NCBI GenBank assembly: GCA_036924085.1 | Contig: JAVGWX010000013.1 | Span: 63,625,157 to 63,689,156, forward strand | Source: Ariolimax columbianus | Lineage: Eukaryota; Mollusca; Gastropoda; Stylommatophora; Arionidae | Reading direction: 5' to 3' | Length of the DNA stretch: 64,000 nt | Part shown: piece after piece, positions 1 to 9,998 of the stretch | How the letters are laid out: every line of letters begins with the position of its first letter | How positions within the stretch are numbered: position 1 is the stretch's first letter | Position numbers and translations under genes: made by a program | Notes under the pieces: generated by a model | What the model saw: only the letters and a program-made list of their open reading frames with translations | Database searches by the model: none | What the model was told of the DNA's origin: nothing

Positions 1-939
1 CATGTGACATAGAGGTCTTATTTTCCTTTCCTTGCGACTTTTTGTATATTCAGAATGGAGTAGCCTTCCCCATGACCAGCCTTCCTTATTCGCTTGGCAG
101 CTAAACAGTCCTACTATTCTTTGCTTCCAGCTTCATCTCATTGACATCTATAACTACACTAGTTCCCCAGTCGCCAACCACTTCATTGGTCTTGCGCACC
201 AGAGTAAGGTTGATGTTACTGTTATGGACATTGTCTCATGCCTCTCTGGTCATCGATTCATATTTGAGAATAGACTGATCTCCCGCATGGCTGACCTACA
301 GCCACATGGCATAAATATTTTCCAAGTCCTTCTCCTCTCTGCCTCCATCTGCCAGTCTTTTTCTTTTATCGATTCCACGTTTTACATTTACTAATATCGC
401 TGTTTGGTCATTCCCTGTTTGGCTGGTACTTGCTTATCCAGCCTTCCCCCACTTATTACGCCTTCCTGGTCATGTCACTTCTACTTTCTGTTCACCCATT
501 TGTTATCTTGTCTCTGACATGCTCACAGCCAAGAATCCCATGACGACTTCTCATGTGCTGGCCAGCTAAGAAAAATGTTTCACTCATTTCTGTCTGCATA
601 TCTCTAATTTATGTATTCATCCCTTCCTCTATAAATCGTTAGCTCTTATCGTTGCTATTTGTTGTCACAGATGAAAACTTTGTCGGTGTAACATATGTAT
701 CAGTTCTCTTTTTGTCTTAGCCTAACATCAGACCATCCCTATAAACGTTTATTTACACTCCTATTCTTTGCTGTCCTATCGAGTCCTGGTAACACACGAA
801 TAGACTAATTCAAATTTAAAAAATATTTTTCTGACTGGTCGTCTATATGTTCATTGCGTCGCATCATCTGCTGGCTAGTCACACAACTCTGGCCTCACTG
901 TCTTATCTTACTTTTTATGAACAGTCTAAGCTGTATATC
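1..939. other. No recognisable gene or repeat
   Basis: Open frames here are short and show no family motif or coding pattern that I recognise. The stretch may contain old repeat sequence with no related copy elsewhere in the window. Confidence 0.4.
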
Positions 940-1600
940 ACTTAAGTCCAGCTCAGTGCTCTTAGTTCTTAGTCGATCTGTACTTCTACAGAGGCAGTTG
1001 CCCTGTGCACGTCCCAGCTCTGGTATGGGCTGGAAGGAGGATTTCCTGCTTAGCGGGCTAGGCTCGAGCAATTTATTACTCTGCTGTGTTGGAAAACGTG
1101 CCACGGAGGGGGAGAGGGGTGTTTTTAACCGATATGCAAGTCCATCTTAATATATTCACGCAGTAGAGCAAAGTAGACACTCAGCCTGTTAGGTGCCATC
1201 TACGCTGCTCTTAACAAACCACTTAACCATGGCCGGTGTTATGCTGTGTCACACAGTTAGTCACCTAGACTCAAACACTAGAGCAAAGTAGACCTGCAGC
1301 CTGTTAGGCGCCACCTACGCTGCTCTTAACAAACCACTTAATCATAGCTAGTGTTATGCCGTGTCACACAGTTAGTCACCTAGACTCAAACACTAGAGCA
1401 AAGTAGACCTGCAGCCTGTTAGGCGCCACCTATGCTGCTCTTAACAAACCACTTAATCATAGCTAGTGTTATGCCGTGTGACACAGTTATTCACCTCTTA
1501 TGACATAATGTATATGGGGCAGTGGTACTATTCTTGTTCTTGAAATACACAAATACCCCGGCGGACCACTCCGAACTGCTCAGTGCTTCTTGTAGTCATT
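940..1600 (+). repeat. Dispersed repeat with an internal triplication
   Basis: The same succession of blocks appears in reverse complement at 55140-55440: a block containing GCGGGCTAGGCTCGAGCA, then a block around CAGCCTGTTAGGCGCCA, then a block around GGGGCAGTGGTACTATTC. Part of the first block also occurs at 24560-24720. It is therefore an interspersed repeat of at least 500 bp. No protein motif was seen and the class is unknown. Confidence 0.7.
1165..1505 (+). repeat. Tandem repeat, 115-bp unit, three copies
   Basis: Units begin at 1165, 1280 and 1395, each with AGAGCAAAGTAGAC. The second and third are nearly identical and the first is more diverged. The related copy at 55140-55440 has only one unit, so the triplication happened locally. 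Confidence 0.85.
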
Positions 1601-1689
1601 AGCTAGCATTAATAAGAAATACTGCAAGAACAACTTCAGATGAATCCTTTCTGCATAGATGTTGAAATGCAGCTCCTGAACATCTTGTG

Positions 1690-1895
1690 ATAAAGTTAGT
1701 TTTCTTTCCACTTATGCAGTTGAGTGTCGTGGGGAACTTAAGTCGTCTGTCCAGCGCCAAGTACGTAGCGTAGTCATTGTGAACCTGTGTAATTCCACTT
1801 TCACTATAATGTCATATATCCATCTGCCTCATGGCTACCCTCTTGCCCTGTAGCCAGATTTACCAGCACTGTAAGCCATCAGTGAAAAAGTTATA
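1690..1895 (-). pseudogene. LINE reverse-transcriptase 3'-end remnant
   Basis: The minus strand aligns with the 3' end of the remnant at 23740-24280, sharing AGCCATCAGTG, CTTGCCCTGTAGCCA and GCGCCAAGTACG on the plus strand. Only the C-terminal tail and 3' untranslated part of a reverse transcriptase remain, with stops. Confidence 0.55.
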
Positions 1896-2011
1896 CATTT
1901 AAGAAAACAAAAGTGTGTACACAAATTTTGAATAATGCACTTTTTTAAAAATGCATCTGAAACTGTTACATTTTAACACAAATTTTTTATAGATATATAC
2001 TTTATCTTCTT

Positions 2012-2290
2012 CTTTGACATTTGCCCTGAGAAGGACATTGTGTTGTAGTTTACAGCGAATCTTCTATATCTGTGCCTTTTGGCCCTACACATCAGCACAG
2101 AAGTTTTGGGACCGGGTTTAACTTCCCTCTTCGATCGCTATTCTCTTAGCCAGACTGCATGTTTGCAGTTTGTTTCCAGGGCCACTACTTGGAGGCAGAA
2201 TAGGGTCTTGTTCAGTTATCGGTCACTGACCCTGATGTAAAGCTACGAGTCGTTGACTGCTATTATTTTCCTTCACAGCATCTTCAAACA
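2012..2290 (-). repeat. Old, diverged copy of the ~360-bp SINE-like repeat
   Basis: The plus strand keeps the order of landmarks found in the younger copies: GTTGTAGTTTACAGC, then an ACCGGGTTTA-like block, CTCTTCGATC, CTTAGCCAG, AGGGTCTTG and CAGCATCTT. Many substitutions separate it from those copies, so it is much older. Confidence 0.6.
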
Positions 2291-2463
2291 GAAATTGTAT
2301 AAATAAGTGTTTTTTTATTTTTACAAAAGTGCGTACCAGAAATTTTTTCTTGTTTTTTTTTGACATAGTCCCTCTACCTGGCAACACACTTTGTCCACCT
2401 GTCTACTATCTTGTAAATTTCTTCAGTTTCTAAATCTTTCTACCCATTCAAACACTCACCCCT

Positions 2464-5055
2464 ATCAAGCAGGGCGAGAACTTGATCACAGGTAAGAAAG
2501 CCGCAAACGCCTTTGTCGACCACTATGCCAGAGCAAACCACATCGAGGTCCCTGCAGATAAGCATACAGACATTAGCGAAGAGCTAAAGGGACACGAAAA
2601 CATAAATACGGCTCCCGAAGAGCACATGATGGCCAAACTAACAATGCGCGAAATGGAAGAGGCTATGAGAACGCTAAAGAAAAGGAAATCTCCCGGAAAA
2701 GACGGGATAACAAACGAAATGCTGATGGGGCTGGGCCAAACAGCGAAGAGGAAACTACTATCAGTCCTGAACCAAAGCTGGAAAAGGGGTATTGTACCCC
2801 AGGCGTGGAAAGACGCAATACTGGTACCAGTACCAAAAACAGGAAAAGATAAAACAGATCCAAATGGATACAGGCCCATCAGCCTACTGAGCTGTGTCGG
2901 CAAGCTGATGGAACGGATGATAAACACCAGACTGATGTGGCATCTGGAAGAAAAACGAATACTAATTCCACAGCAAGCCGGCTTTAGACAGCACAGATCC
3001 ACCGAGGACCAGGTCATCCTCATAGCCCAGGAGATAGAAGATGCCTACCAGGCACAGAAACACACAGTAGCTGTTTGGGTGGATCTGGAAAAGGCATTTG
3101 ACAAAGTCTGGAAAGATGGACTTAGAGTCAAGCTAAGAAGAAGTGATGTTTGTGGGAAAATGTACAAGTGGATCAACCACTACCTCAAACAAAGAACGGC
3201 CAGAGTCCAAGTACAAGGGCAGATGAGCAAAAAGGTGACACTCGAGCAGGGAGTACCCCAAGGGGGAGTACTGTCACCCACACTCTTCTTGGTATATATA
3301 AACGATATCACAGAGAATATACCAAGAAGAGTCCATAGCTCAATGTTTGCAGACGATCTGGCTATGTGGACCTCTGAAAAGAATCTCACCATAGCAAGAA
3401 ATCGGATGCAGACGGCCCTAACATCGCTGGAAGAGTGGGCGAACTCATGGCTGGTCAAAATAAACGAGGAGAAAACCACGTGCACAATATTCTCGCTTTC
3501 ATTAAAACCCCAAAGTACCAAATTAAGTCTAAATGGCAAAATCCTGCAGCCAAACGACAACCCAACCTATCTGGGAGTCACATTTGACCGGCGCATGACA
3601 TGGAAAAGTCAGATTGAGAGAAACCGAATGAAAGCCAGAGAAAGAATGGCAATCATGAGGAAACTTGCTGGCACAAGCTGGGGAGCAGACGAAGGCATAC
3701 TAAAGAAACTGTACACTGGAAGAGTGAGACCAGTTCTCGAGTATGGCATTGCGGCATGGACAACAGCAGCGAAGGCGAACTTCGATAAAGTTAACAAACT
3801 TCAAAACCAAGCCATGAGAATTATAACAGGTGGCATGAAGTCAACGCCAATTGTAGAACTTGAAAAGATTACAAAACTGCAATCCATGACCGATAGAAGA
3901 GACTGCAGAGCCCAGCTGCAGTCAGAGAAACTCCGAAGACTGACGGACCACCCAATGTACCAGAGACTAAACAATTTGGGAAATGGGAAACTAAAGCGGA
4001 GAAACTTTGCAGAAATAGCCAAAGCAAAGATGCACGAAGATCCCATAAACGCACTAACAACACCAAAACCCATCACCACTGTACGAAAACCTACCTGGAG
4101 GCAGGATATATTTCCAGAGGTGGTAGAAAATATACCAGGTATTGCAAACAAAAACTGCCAGACTGAAAAAGAAAGGAGAGACACTACCCTAAGCTTCATA
4201 GCGAAAAGCTACCCAAGCATGGACTGGACCCATGCATACACCGACGGTTCTGTAACAAACACTACACAGAACGGAGGGGCAGGAGCATTCCTGAACCTAC
4301 CAAATGGCAGAAAAATAACACTGTCATTCGCTACTGGTAAGTACACAAGCAATTTCAGAGCGGAGGCAGAGGCACTGAGGGCGGCAGTGGAAGAAATGGT
4401 GACACACAGTGAAAATGAGAGCCATATAGTCCTGCTGACAGATGCTCTCGCCGTAGTCACAGCGCTAAAAAGCCAGAAAAACACTGAGCTTAATGACTTA
4501 AGAGCAGCACTCTGCAAACTGTGCCAGCAGTCCGCACCAAAAAGGGTAGTGGTACAGTGGGTCCCGTCACACTGCAACATCCAAGGCAACGAGGAGGCAG
4601 ATAGACTGGCAAAAGAAGGTGCAAGACTACCACAAACAGATACCAGTATGACGTACGAAGAGTCAAAACGGCTTATCAAAGCCAGATACATGACCAAATG
4701 GGAAACCGAACATACTGGTTACACCAAAAACGATGCATATTACCAGTTGAACCGAAGAGAGCAGGTAGTTGTCTTCAGACTTCGCACTGGCCACAACAGA
4801 CTGAGGTACCACCTATTCAACAAATTGAAGATAGGGTGTACCGACGAATGCCCGTGCGGTACTGGTAAAATGACTACTGAACATCTGCTGCAGAACTGCC
4901 CGACATACGAGGATCAGAGAGAGCAGATGTGGCCATTACCAGTGGAACTGCAAGACAAGCTCTATGGCAGTGGCGAGAGTCTCAGGATGACCGCCGCTTT
5001 TCTCGAAAAAATAATGGTTACTGTCTGACTGTGTACGCAGAAGAAGAAGAAGAAG
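2464..5055 (+). mobile_element. Non-LTR retrotransposon copy A (RT-RNase H), 5'-truncated
   Basis: Homology to the longer copy D (minus strand from 64000 down) starts abruptly at about 2464. The element ends in a near-palindrome CTGTGTACGCAG followed by a (GAA)n tail. It is flanked by a perfect 14-bp target-site duplication, AAACACTCACCCCT, at 2450-2463 and 5056-5069. This is the signature of target-primed reverse transcription with 5' truncation. The target was a mariner relic. Confidence 0.95.
2482..5028 (+). CDS. Reverse transcriptase-RNase H polyprotein, N-terminally truncated
   Basis: This is the second half of a LINE polyprotein and copies element RNA back into the genome. The frame is open from the truncation point at 2464, so the first residue given is not a real start. 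In order it has a linker, RT motifs YRPISLL (about residue 130), VDLEKAFDKVW, GVPQGGVLSPTLF and FADD (about 289-292), and a thumb with YLGVTFD. RNase H follows, with YTDGS and GGAGAF (about 586), FRAEAEAL, LLTDALAVV and WVPSHCNIQGNEEADRLA (about 692). A C-terminal Cys/His cluster has C-x3-C-x-C and later H-x4-C. The frame runs uninterrupted to the TGA. The APE endonuclease is missing, so it cannot retrotranspose by itself. RNase H-bearing LINEs of the I-like group are the nearest fit; exact clade unplaced. Confidence 0.92.
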   Translation: MITGKKAANAFVDHYARANHIEVPADKHTDISEELKGHENINTAPEEHMMAKLTMREMEEAMRTLKKRKSPGKDGITNEMLMGLGQTAKRKLLSVLNQSWKRGIVPQAWKDAILVPVPKTGKDKTDPNGYRPISLLSCVGKLMERMINTRLMWHLEEKRILIPQQAGFRQHRSTEDQVILIAQEIEDAYQAQKHTVAVWVDLEKAFDKVWKDGLRVKLRRSDVCGKMYKWINHYLKQRTARVQVQGQMSKKVTLEQGVPQGGVLSPTLFLVYINDITENIPRRVHSSMFADDLAMWTSEKNLTIARNRMQTALTSLEEWANSWLVKINEEKTTCTIFSLSLKPQSTKLSLNGKILQPNDNPTYLGVTFDRRMTWKSQIERNRMKARERMAIMRKLAGTSWGADEGILKKLYTGRVRPVLEYGIAAWTTAAKANFDKVNKLQNQAMRIITGGMKSTPIVELEKITKLQSMTDRRDCRAQLQSEKLRRLTDHPMYQRLNNLGNGKLKRRNFAEIAKAKMHEDPINALTTPKPITTVRKPTWRQDIFPEVVENIPGIANKNCQTEKERRDTTLSFIAKSYPSMDWTHAYTDGSVTNTTQNGGAGAFLNLPNGRKITLSFATGKYTSNFRAEAEALRAAVEEMVTHSENESHIVLLTDALAVVTALKSQKNTELNDLRAALCKLCQQSAPKRVVVQWVPSHCNIQGNEEADRLAKEGARLPQTDTSMTYEESKRLIKARYMTKWETEHTGYTKNDAYYQLNRREQVVVFRLRTGHNRLRYHLFNKLKIGCTDECPCGTGKMTTEHLLQNCPTYEDQREQMWPLPVELQDKLYGSGESLRMTAAFLEKIMVTV

Positions 5056-5385
5056 AAACACTCACCCCTGACTCAAACAACTGTCTCCATACTGAGCTTT
5101 CATTCTTCTGTAGATCTCAGAAGGTTTCACATCCACTGACCACAAAAAATTAATAACGCATGTTGGGTTCTTCCACGACACAAGTCGACAGTGGGTCGAC
5201 CGTGTTGTACGTTATATTGCACATGCGCATACTGCTCGATCAATCGGCACAACTCCTACATGAGGTATTGCTAAAGAGCCATTTTGTGTTCTGAAATAAG
5301 ATTCACCGTTGTACATACTCTTCCATACACTTTATAACAAAATTCCTGTCACTTAGTAACTGCCCCTCGTATAAAGTCCGGAATT

Positions 5386-5756
5386 CATCCCATTCACATT
5401 ATAAAATTTATTTGTTTTACAATTCACATTTTGGCTGAAGCTTTTTTGAAAGTAACGCCGTTGTAAATTGAGACGCTATTGTACATAAATTATAATTTCT
5501 CTTCCCCATGTCATTAATATTGTTGCCTTTATAACAACCTTCATTCTTGGTGAAGCCCTTACATGTGTTGTATTAATTTTATTTGTTCTTTTACTGCATT
5601 TTTGCAAAACAGTAATACAAACATATTTCTCATCTTTATTATTCTTTTCCTCCTTCTCGCTCCACATGAAGCATGGAGGACTACTGCAGATGTGCACATG
5701 ACATCAAGCTTGTATTCAAATACTCTCGTTGAGAAGGTGGTTTATGTAGCTGTTAG
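5386..5756. other. No gene recognised
   Basis: AT-rich sequence between the mariner relic and a tRNA-headed SINE, with only short open frames and no family motif. Confidence 0.4.
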
Positions 5757-5763
5757 ATTTCAA

Positions 5764-5989
5764 GGAGTGCGTAGCTGAATGGTTTCGAGGCCTGCCTTCC
5801 GACAAGGAGGGCAGCGGTTCAAATCCCCGGTATGGCATATGTTATTTTTCTGTTGGGAGTGAAATAAACAAACATAGCCAGCACATGACATGGCGACAGC
5901 GGTGGCGAAGCGGTCTGTAGTCCTCAGCCTTCAAAACACCTCGACTACCCAGCAATGGGAAAAATGTCGAATGACAGTTTTTTTTTAAA
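5764..5989 (+). repeat. tRNA-headed SINE, family 4
   Basis: The head resembles a tRNA gene: an A-box-like GCGTAGCTGAATGG and a B-box-like GCGGTTCAAATCCCC. A ~150-bp body with ACATAGCCAGCACATGACAT and a T-rich end follow. A second copy in reverse orientation is at 35890-36140. A short direct repeat ATTTCAA (5757-5763 and 5990-5996) fits a target-site duplication. Confidence 0.75.
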
Positions 5990-6099
5990 ATTTCAATGAT
6001 GAGGATGCTAGTCCAATGCAGTTCCTATTTGCAATTTGCTTGGGAGGATGCAGTGAACTGATTCTTTCCTCTCTGTGTATCATTCAGGTTATGTCATTA

Positions 6100-7760
6100 T
6101 TGCTGCCTTATGGACTTGTATCTTGAAGACATGACTAATTTTTTTTTTAAACAAAATTTTTGTAAAAACGTAGCCTTATTTTTGGGGGAGGTGGTGCTCC
6201 GAGAATGAATGTTTGCCATATTCATGTATTTTGTATCCTTCATGGTTGTCATATGTTCTGTTGTGATAGCAGAACCGGCATCATTGTGCTCTGGGCATAC
6301 CAATAGGTGTACTCTCTTTCATCAGATGGCAATTCGTATGGATGCTATTGGTTCTTGTAGTTTGCTAGTTTTACACACTATGGTAGTACACACTATTGAA
6401 TCCTCAATCAATAAAGTATGGACATACTGGCAACCTGTTTGAACTGTCCTGAGATTGCTAAAAATGAATTTAAATGATAAAACCATAAAAACCTTGCTCT
6501 GCAGTCGTATTTCACATGTACCATGGGAATTGCTGTGCTTAACATTTTGTTCTGTTCTGTTCCTAAGAATTGGCATCACTGCATTCCGGGCATACCCATA
6601 GGTGCTAAGTCTCTCTCTCTCACTAAATGATGAAGGGTGTGGATACTAATGGTTACTGCAGCTCGTTGACAGTACACACTTCTGACCTGTCCTCTCTTAC
6701 GCCTCAGTCCACTCGAACCTCGTTTAATATCAAAGATGTGTAGTCTGTGAATTGCTGATTCATCTCTTGCGATGTTGTCATCTAACAGACTTGATAGGCT
6801 TGAAAATGTCATTTCTATCTATAACTAGTGTACCCGTAATTGGTGCCTGTGAAGCCAGGATATCAGCTCTTTCGTTGCCATGAATCCTAGAATGACCAGG
6901 GCAGTAGATCCACACTAGCCCTCCAGGTTTAATGCCTCTACAGCTGTCATTCACTCATACCTTAGCCAGCCCTTCTGTACCTTTCGAAGTAATGGATCCG
7001 TGGACATAGTGGGCTACTAAGGAACGAGATGGCCGACAGATTGGCAAAAACAGGAGCCTCGAAACAACAATTGGATAGACCCTGAAGTAACCACACAGTA
7101 AAATGAATTATTAAGAATAATACTAGAGAAATCTGGATGAACAGGTGGGCGATGGGAACAACAGGTCGCAGTGTATTTAGTGAAATGTCACAGCCAAAAA
7201 GTAACGATGACATAAATAAACTGCATAGACGAGATCAAAGTCTCATCTTTCAGTTCCGAACAGGGCATACCAGAATCAATAGTCAATTAAACTGTGTCAA
7301 TCCTCAGCACCTGCTCTTGTGCAGGCATTGCTCTTATACTGATGAAACTGTTTGACATCTACTCAATGAGTGCAAGGGGCTTGCGGACAGGAGGAAAAGA
7401 TTCTTACAAGCGCTGCCGACAATTGCCAACACACTGTACGGAGCAGTGAAACAACTGAAGAAGACCTGTATCTATATAAGAATGGCATTGGGCTGCCAGG
7501 AGCAGACCTTCTCAGCAGCTATGGGATAACAACAACAACCTTCCAAAGTATGGATTGTTAGTTTGAAACAATGACTGCCCCTGTTAAACAGGTCCCAAAT
7601 AGCTAACTCATAGCTGCAGTTGCTGCTTTCCATCTCTATTCTTGTACTGGAGGTTGCAGTTCCATTTTCCCCGCTTTGCTCAGCTACAATCATCCCCTCA
7701 CTCTAGATGAGAAGCTACAACTAGATATCTCACAGCCTAGCACTGATCAATCAGTATATA
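6100..7760 (-). pseudogene. I-like LINE RNase H and C-terminal remnant, interrupted
   Basis: On the minus strand, starting near 7760, there is an RNase H first half (GAVIVSN, then QSILWK). The frame resumes beyond the insert at 6996-7545 with LQKVQKGWLRYE, then IYCPGHSRIHGNERADILA at about 6880. C-terminal sequence continues to about 6100, including MVCPEHNDA. Two similar C-terminal blocks at 6290-6400 and 6580-6690 point to a local duplication. Frameshifts and stops are frequent, so the element is dead. Confidence 0.65.
6996..7545 (+). mobile_element. LINE 3' fragment: RNase H end and Cys/His tail
   Basis: The plus strand encodes WIRGHSGLLRNEMADRLAKT, an RNase H C-terminal block, and then RRDQSLIFQFRTGHTRI, CRHC...DETV and HLLNEC, the C-terminal motif of RNase H-bearing LINEs. 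One early stop is present. It ends in a short (CAA)n tail. Flanks ACCTTTCGAAGTAATGGAT and ACCTTCCAAAGTATGGAT look like a worn target-site duplication. It was inserted into an antisense RNase H relic. Confidence 0.7.
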
Positions 7761-8369
7761 TGATGTCATCAACATGTTATCATGTTATCATTTATCAGCT
7801 CGTTAACCTCGAGCTCTGCCCTCCTGTTGCACCACTCTCTGCATTCCCTGCCAAGGGTCATGATGACGCTGAGGTTTGAACCCATTCTTCTTCCTTGACT
7901 TACGTCTCAACTGTGATCACCTGTCCAATTGTTCTATCTACCTGTGCCACCCATGGCCCTCCTATCTTGGTCCCTTAATGTCTGAGATGTAATTGGGCAG
8001 TGGATGCTCCCTGTTTGTGATCACCTGAAATAAAGACTTTGTCAGAGACAGAAGTCCCAGCATGTGCCGCATCTTCAATTAACATGGACTGGTCCACCTG
8101 ACATAGACTAGGCCACCTTCTTTGCCATGAAATTACATTCTTCATATAGAATTCATATAATTTTTCGTGAGAATTCCGTGTAAATATTTTGAATTATTAT
8201 TATCGTTATGATTATTATAATTCAATGTTTCTGTGATCTGTATTTCTGTTAAACCGTAACAAAATATTTGTACAATCTCAAACATATTTTTAAATATATA
8301 CTTACTTACTATGTCGCTACTTTTCTACTGTGAAGTGTAAAAGTTTGCCAGAGAGAAAGCCAAACTGTT
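7761..8369. other. No gene recognised
   Basis: Only short frames without motifs. The 8200-8330 part is AT-rich. Confidence 0.4.
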
Positions 8370-8530
8370 CTATCCACTGTCTTTCTCCTGGCCTCTTTCC
8401 AACCCCTCCAAAAGTAACCCCTCATCACTTAGGGAATGCCGTATGTTGTCTTCCCAACGTATTTTGGGATGTTCTGGGGGTCTGCGTCCTTGACTAGTAC
8501 TACAGAATGTGACTTTCACTGTGCCCCCCC
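8370..8530 (-). pseudogene. Possible LINE C-terminal tail
   Basis: The minus strand reads GRRPPEHPKIRWEDNIRHSL. This resembles the GRxxxRPxxRWxDDI motif common at the C terminus of invertebrate LINE reverse transcriptases. The match is short and a chance resemblance is possible. Confidence 0.3.
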
Positions 8531-8779
8531 CCCCCCTCCGCACAAGCTTGTATATAGCTAGTAATGTCCGTTCTCCATTTACGTGGACTTCTATTTCTCC
8601 TATTTTAACCAAATTCCCCATAACCTAGAGAACTGATGTGTACACAGGCCTCCACTTGTGTGACCTGTTAATCTATCAAATTTTGATGGATCCTGGACAG
8701 GTCATTCAAAAGCTTGTACCAAAAAAAACTGAGGCAACCAATTTTAAAGTGAATGCCCTATACATTTACTTTCGTAGAT

Positions 8780-9125
8780 GGTTGCTTCCACGAGATGCAA
8801 GGATGTAAATGGTACGACAAGATCACCAACGTGGAACTGATGGGGAATAAAATGGGACAAATACCAGTAGAGAATGAAATACGGAGGAGACGATGGATAG
8901 GCCACACATTACGAAAACCAGTGGATAACATTACCAGACAAGCTCTGTTCTGGAATCCACAGGTCAAGAGAAATAGTGGAAGACAGACACTCATGGAAGA
9001 GGGAACTGGATGCAAATGTAAAGGCAGCAAGGATGTGGACATAACTGGCTCAGATGACTCATGATAGGAAGAACTGGCGAGTATTTGTCGAGGACCTGGG
9101 GAGCTGACAGGTTTTTGATTGATTG
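8780..9125 (+). pseudogene. LINE reverse-transcriptase C-terminal fragment with TTGA tail
   Basis: The frame carries WYDKITNVELM, IRRRRWIGHTLRKP, DNITRQALFWNPQ and KRNSGRQT, a well-known C-terminal signature of endonuclease-reverse transcriptase LINEs. It ends in a short (ATTG)n run, as expected for a LINE 3' tail. There is no RT catalytic core, so it is a 5'-truncated copy. Confidence 0.7.
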
Positions 9126-9448
9126 ACACGTATATGTATATGAAAATATATGTATTTGAAGGTTATCTCCCTTAACACTAAATGAACTTCCTTTAACCAC
9201 TTTTGGCGTCCTGTATGTACGCCAAAAGGAGGCATTCCCTCCATCATGCAATGACACAACAGTCCAATCATCTGTGTGTCTATTCACATTTGTAAGTAAT
9301 TCTCTCTCAAACTTGTTTACAAGAACCCGTAACTGTGGTGCCGAGGGGCAGAAAGTACAGGCCCAATCAAACTTTTCTGGCTTGTTGTAAAAGTCGATTA
9401 AAGAAAGTTGTGTGTGGTGCAAGCAACCGAATGTAAAACGTTACTATT
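9126..9448. other. No gene recognised
   Basis: Sequence between two LINE fragments with no motif on either strand. Confidence 0.4.
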
Positions 9449-9465
9449 GAAACTGTAGGTGCAAA

Positions 9466-9981
9466 AAGGGTAGTGGTACAGTGGGTTCCGTCACACTGCA
9501 ACATCCAAGGCAACGAGGAGGCAGACAGACTGGCAAAAGAAGGTGCAAGACTACCACAAACAGATACCAGTATGACGTACGAAGAGTCAAAACGGCTTAT
9601 CAAAGCCAGATACATGAACAAATGGGAAACCGAACATACTGGTTACACCAAAAACGATGCCTATTACCAGTTGAACCGAAGAGAGCAGGTCGTTGTCTTC
9701 AGACTTCGCACTGGCCACAACAGACTGAGGTACCACCTATTCAACAAATTGAAGATAGGGTGTACCGACGAATGCCCGTGCGGTACTGGTAAAATGACCG
9801 CTGAACATCTGCTGCAGAACTGCCCGACATACGAGGATCAGAGAGAGCAGATGTGGCCATTACCAGTGGAACTGCAAGACAAGCTCTATGGCAGTGGCGA
9901 GAGCCTCAGGATGACCGCCGCTTTTTTCGAAAAAATAATGGTTACTGTCTGACTGCGTACGCAGAAGAAGAAGAAGAAGAA
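9466..9981 (+). mobile_element. Non-LTR retrotransposon copy B, strongly 5'-truncated
   Basis: This is nearly identical to the 3' ~500 bp of copies A and C, ending in the palindrome CTGCGTACGCAG and a (GAA)n tail. A perfect 17-bp target-site duplication, GAAACTGTAGGTGCAAA, lies at 9449-9465 and 9982-9998. The right flank passes directly into the G-rich minisatellite. Confidence 0.95.
9473..9952 (+). CDS. RNase H C-terminal end and Cys/His domain, partial
   Basis: The frame encodes the end of RNase H (WVPSHCNIQGNEEADRLA) and the C-terminal Cys/His cluster, ending at the family's usual TGA. It is open from truncation to stop. It has no RT or endonuclease, so it is a fragment without independent activity. 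The first residue is not a true start. Confidence 0.88.
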   Translation: MVQWVPSHCNIQGNEEADRLAKEGARLPQTDTSMTYEESKRLIKARYMNKWETEHTGYTKNDAYYQLNRREQVVVFRLRTGHNRLRYHLFNKLKIGCTDECPCGTGKMTAEHLLQNCPTYEDQREQMWPLPVELQDKLYGSGESLRMTAAFFEKIMVTV

Positions 9982-9998
9982 GAAACTGTAGGTGCAAA

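Larger units (their letters stand above)
2295..5385 (-). mobile_element. Mariner-type DNA transposon remnant, split by copy A
   Basis: Two halves, 2295-2449 and 5070-5385, flank the retrotransposon copy A. On the minus strand the high-coordinate side carries a mariner-like end (TATACGAGGGGCAGTTAC) and then a helix-turn-helix coding piece with KPSEIYRRMKAQYGDSC. The low-coordinate side continues with VFEWVERFR and then a C-terminal transposase piece with EEIYKIVDRWTKC. These are typical of the N and C termini of mariner transposases. The catalytic middle is missing, and I see no matching inverted repeat at the low end. It is an internally deleted relic with stops. Confidence 0.7.
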
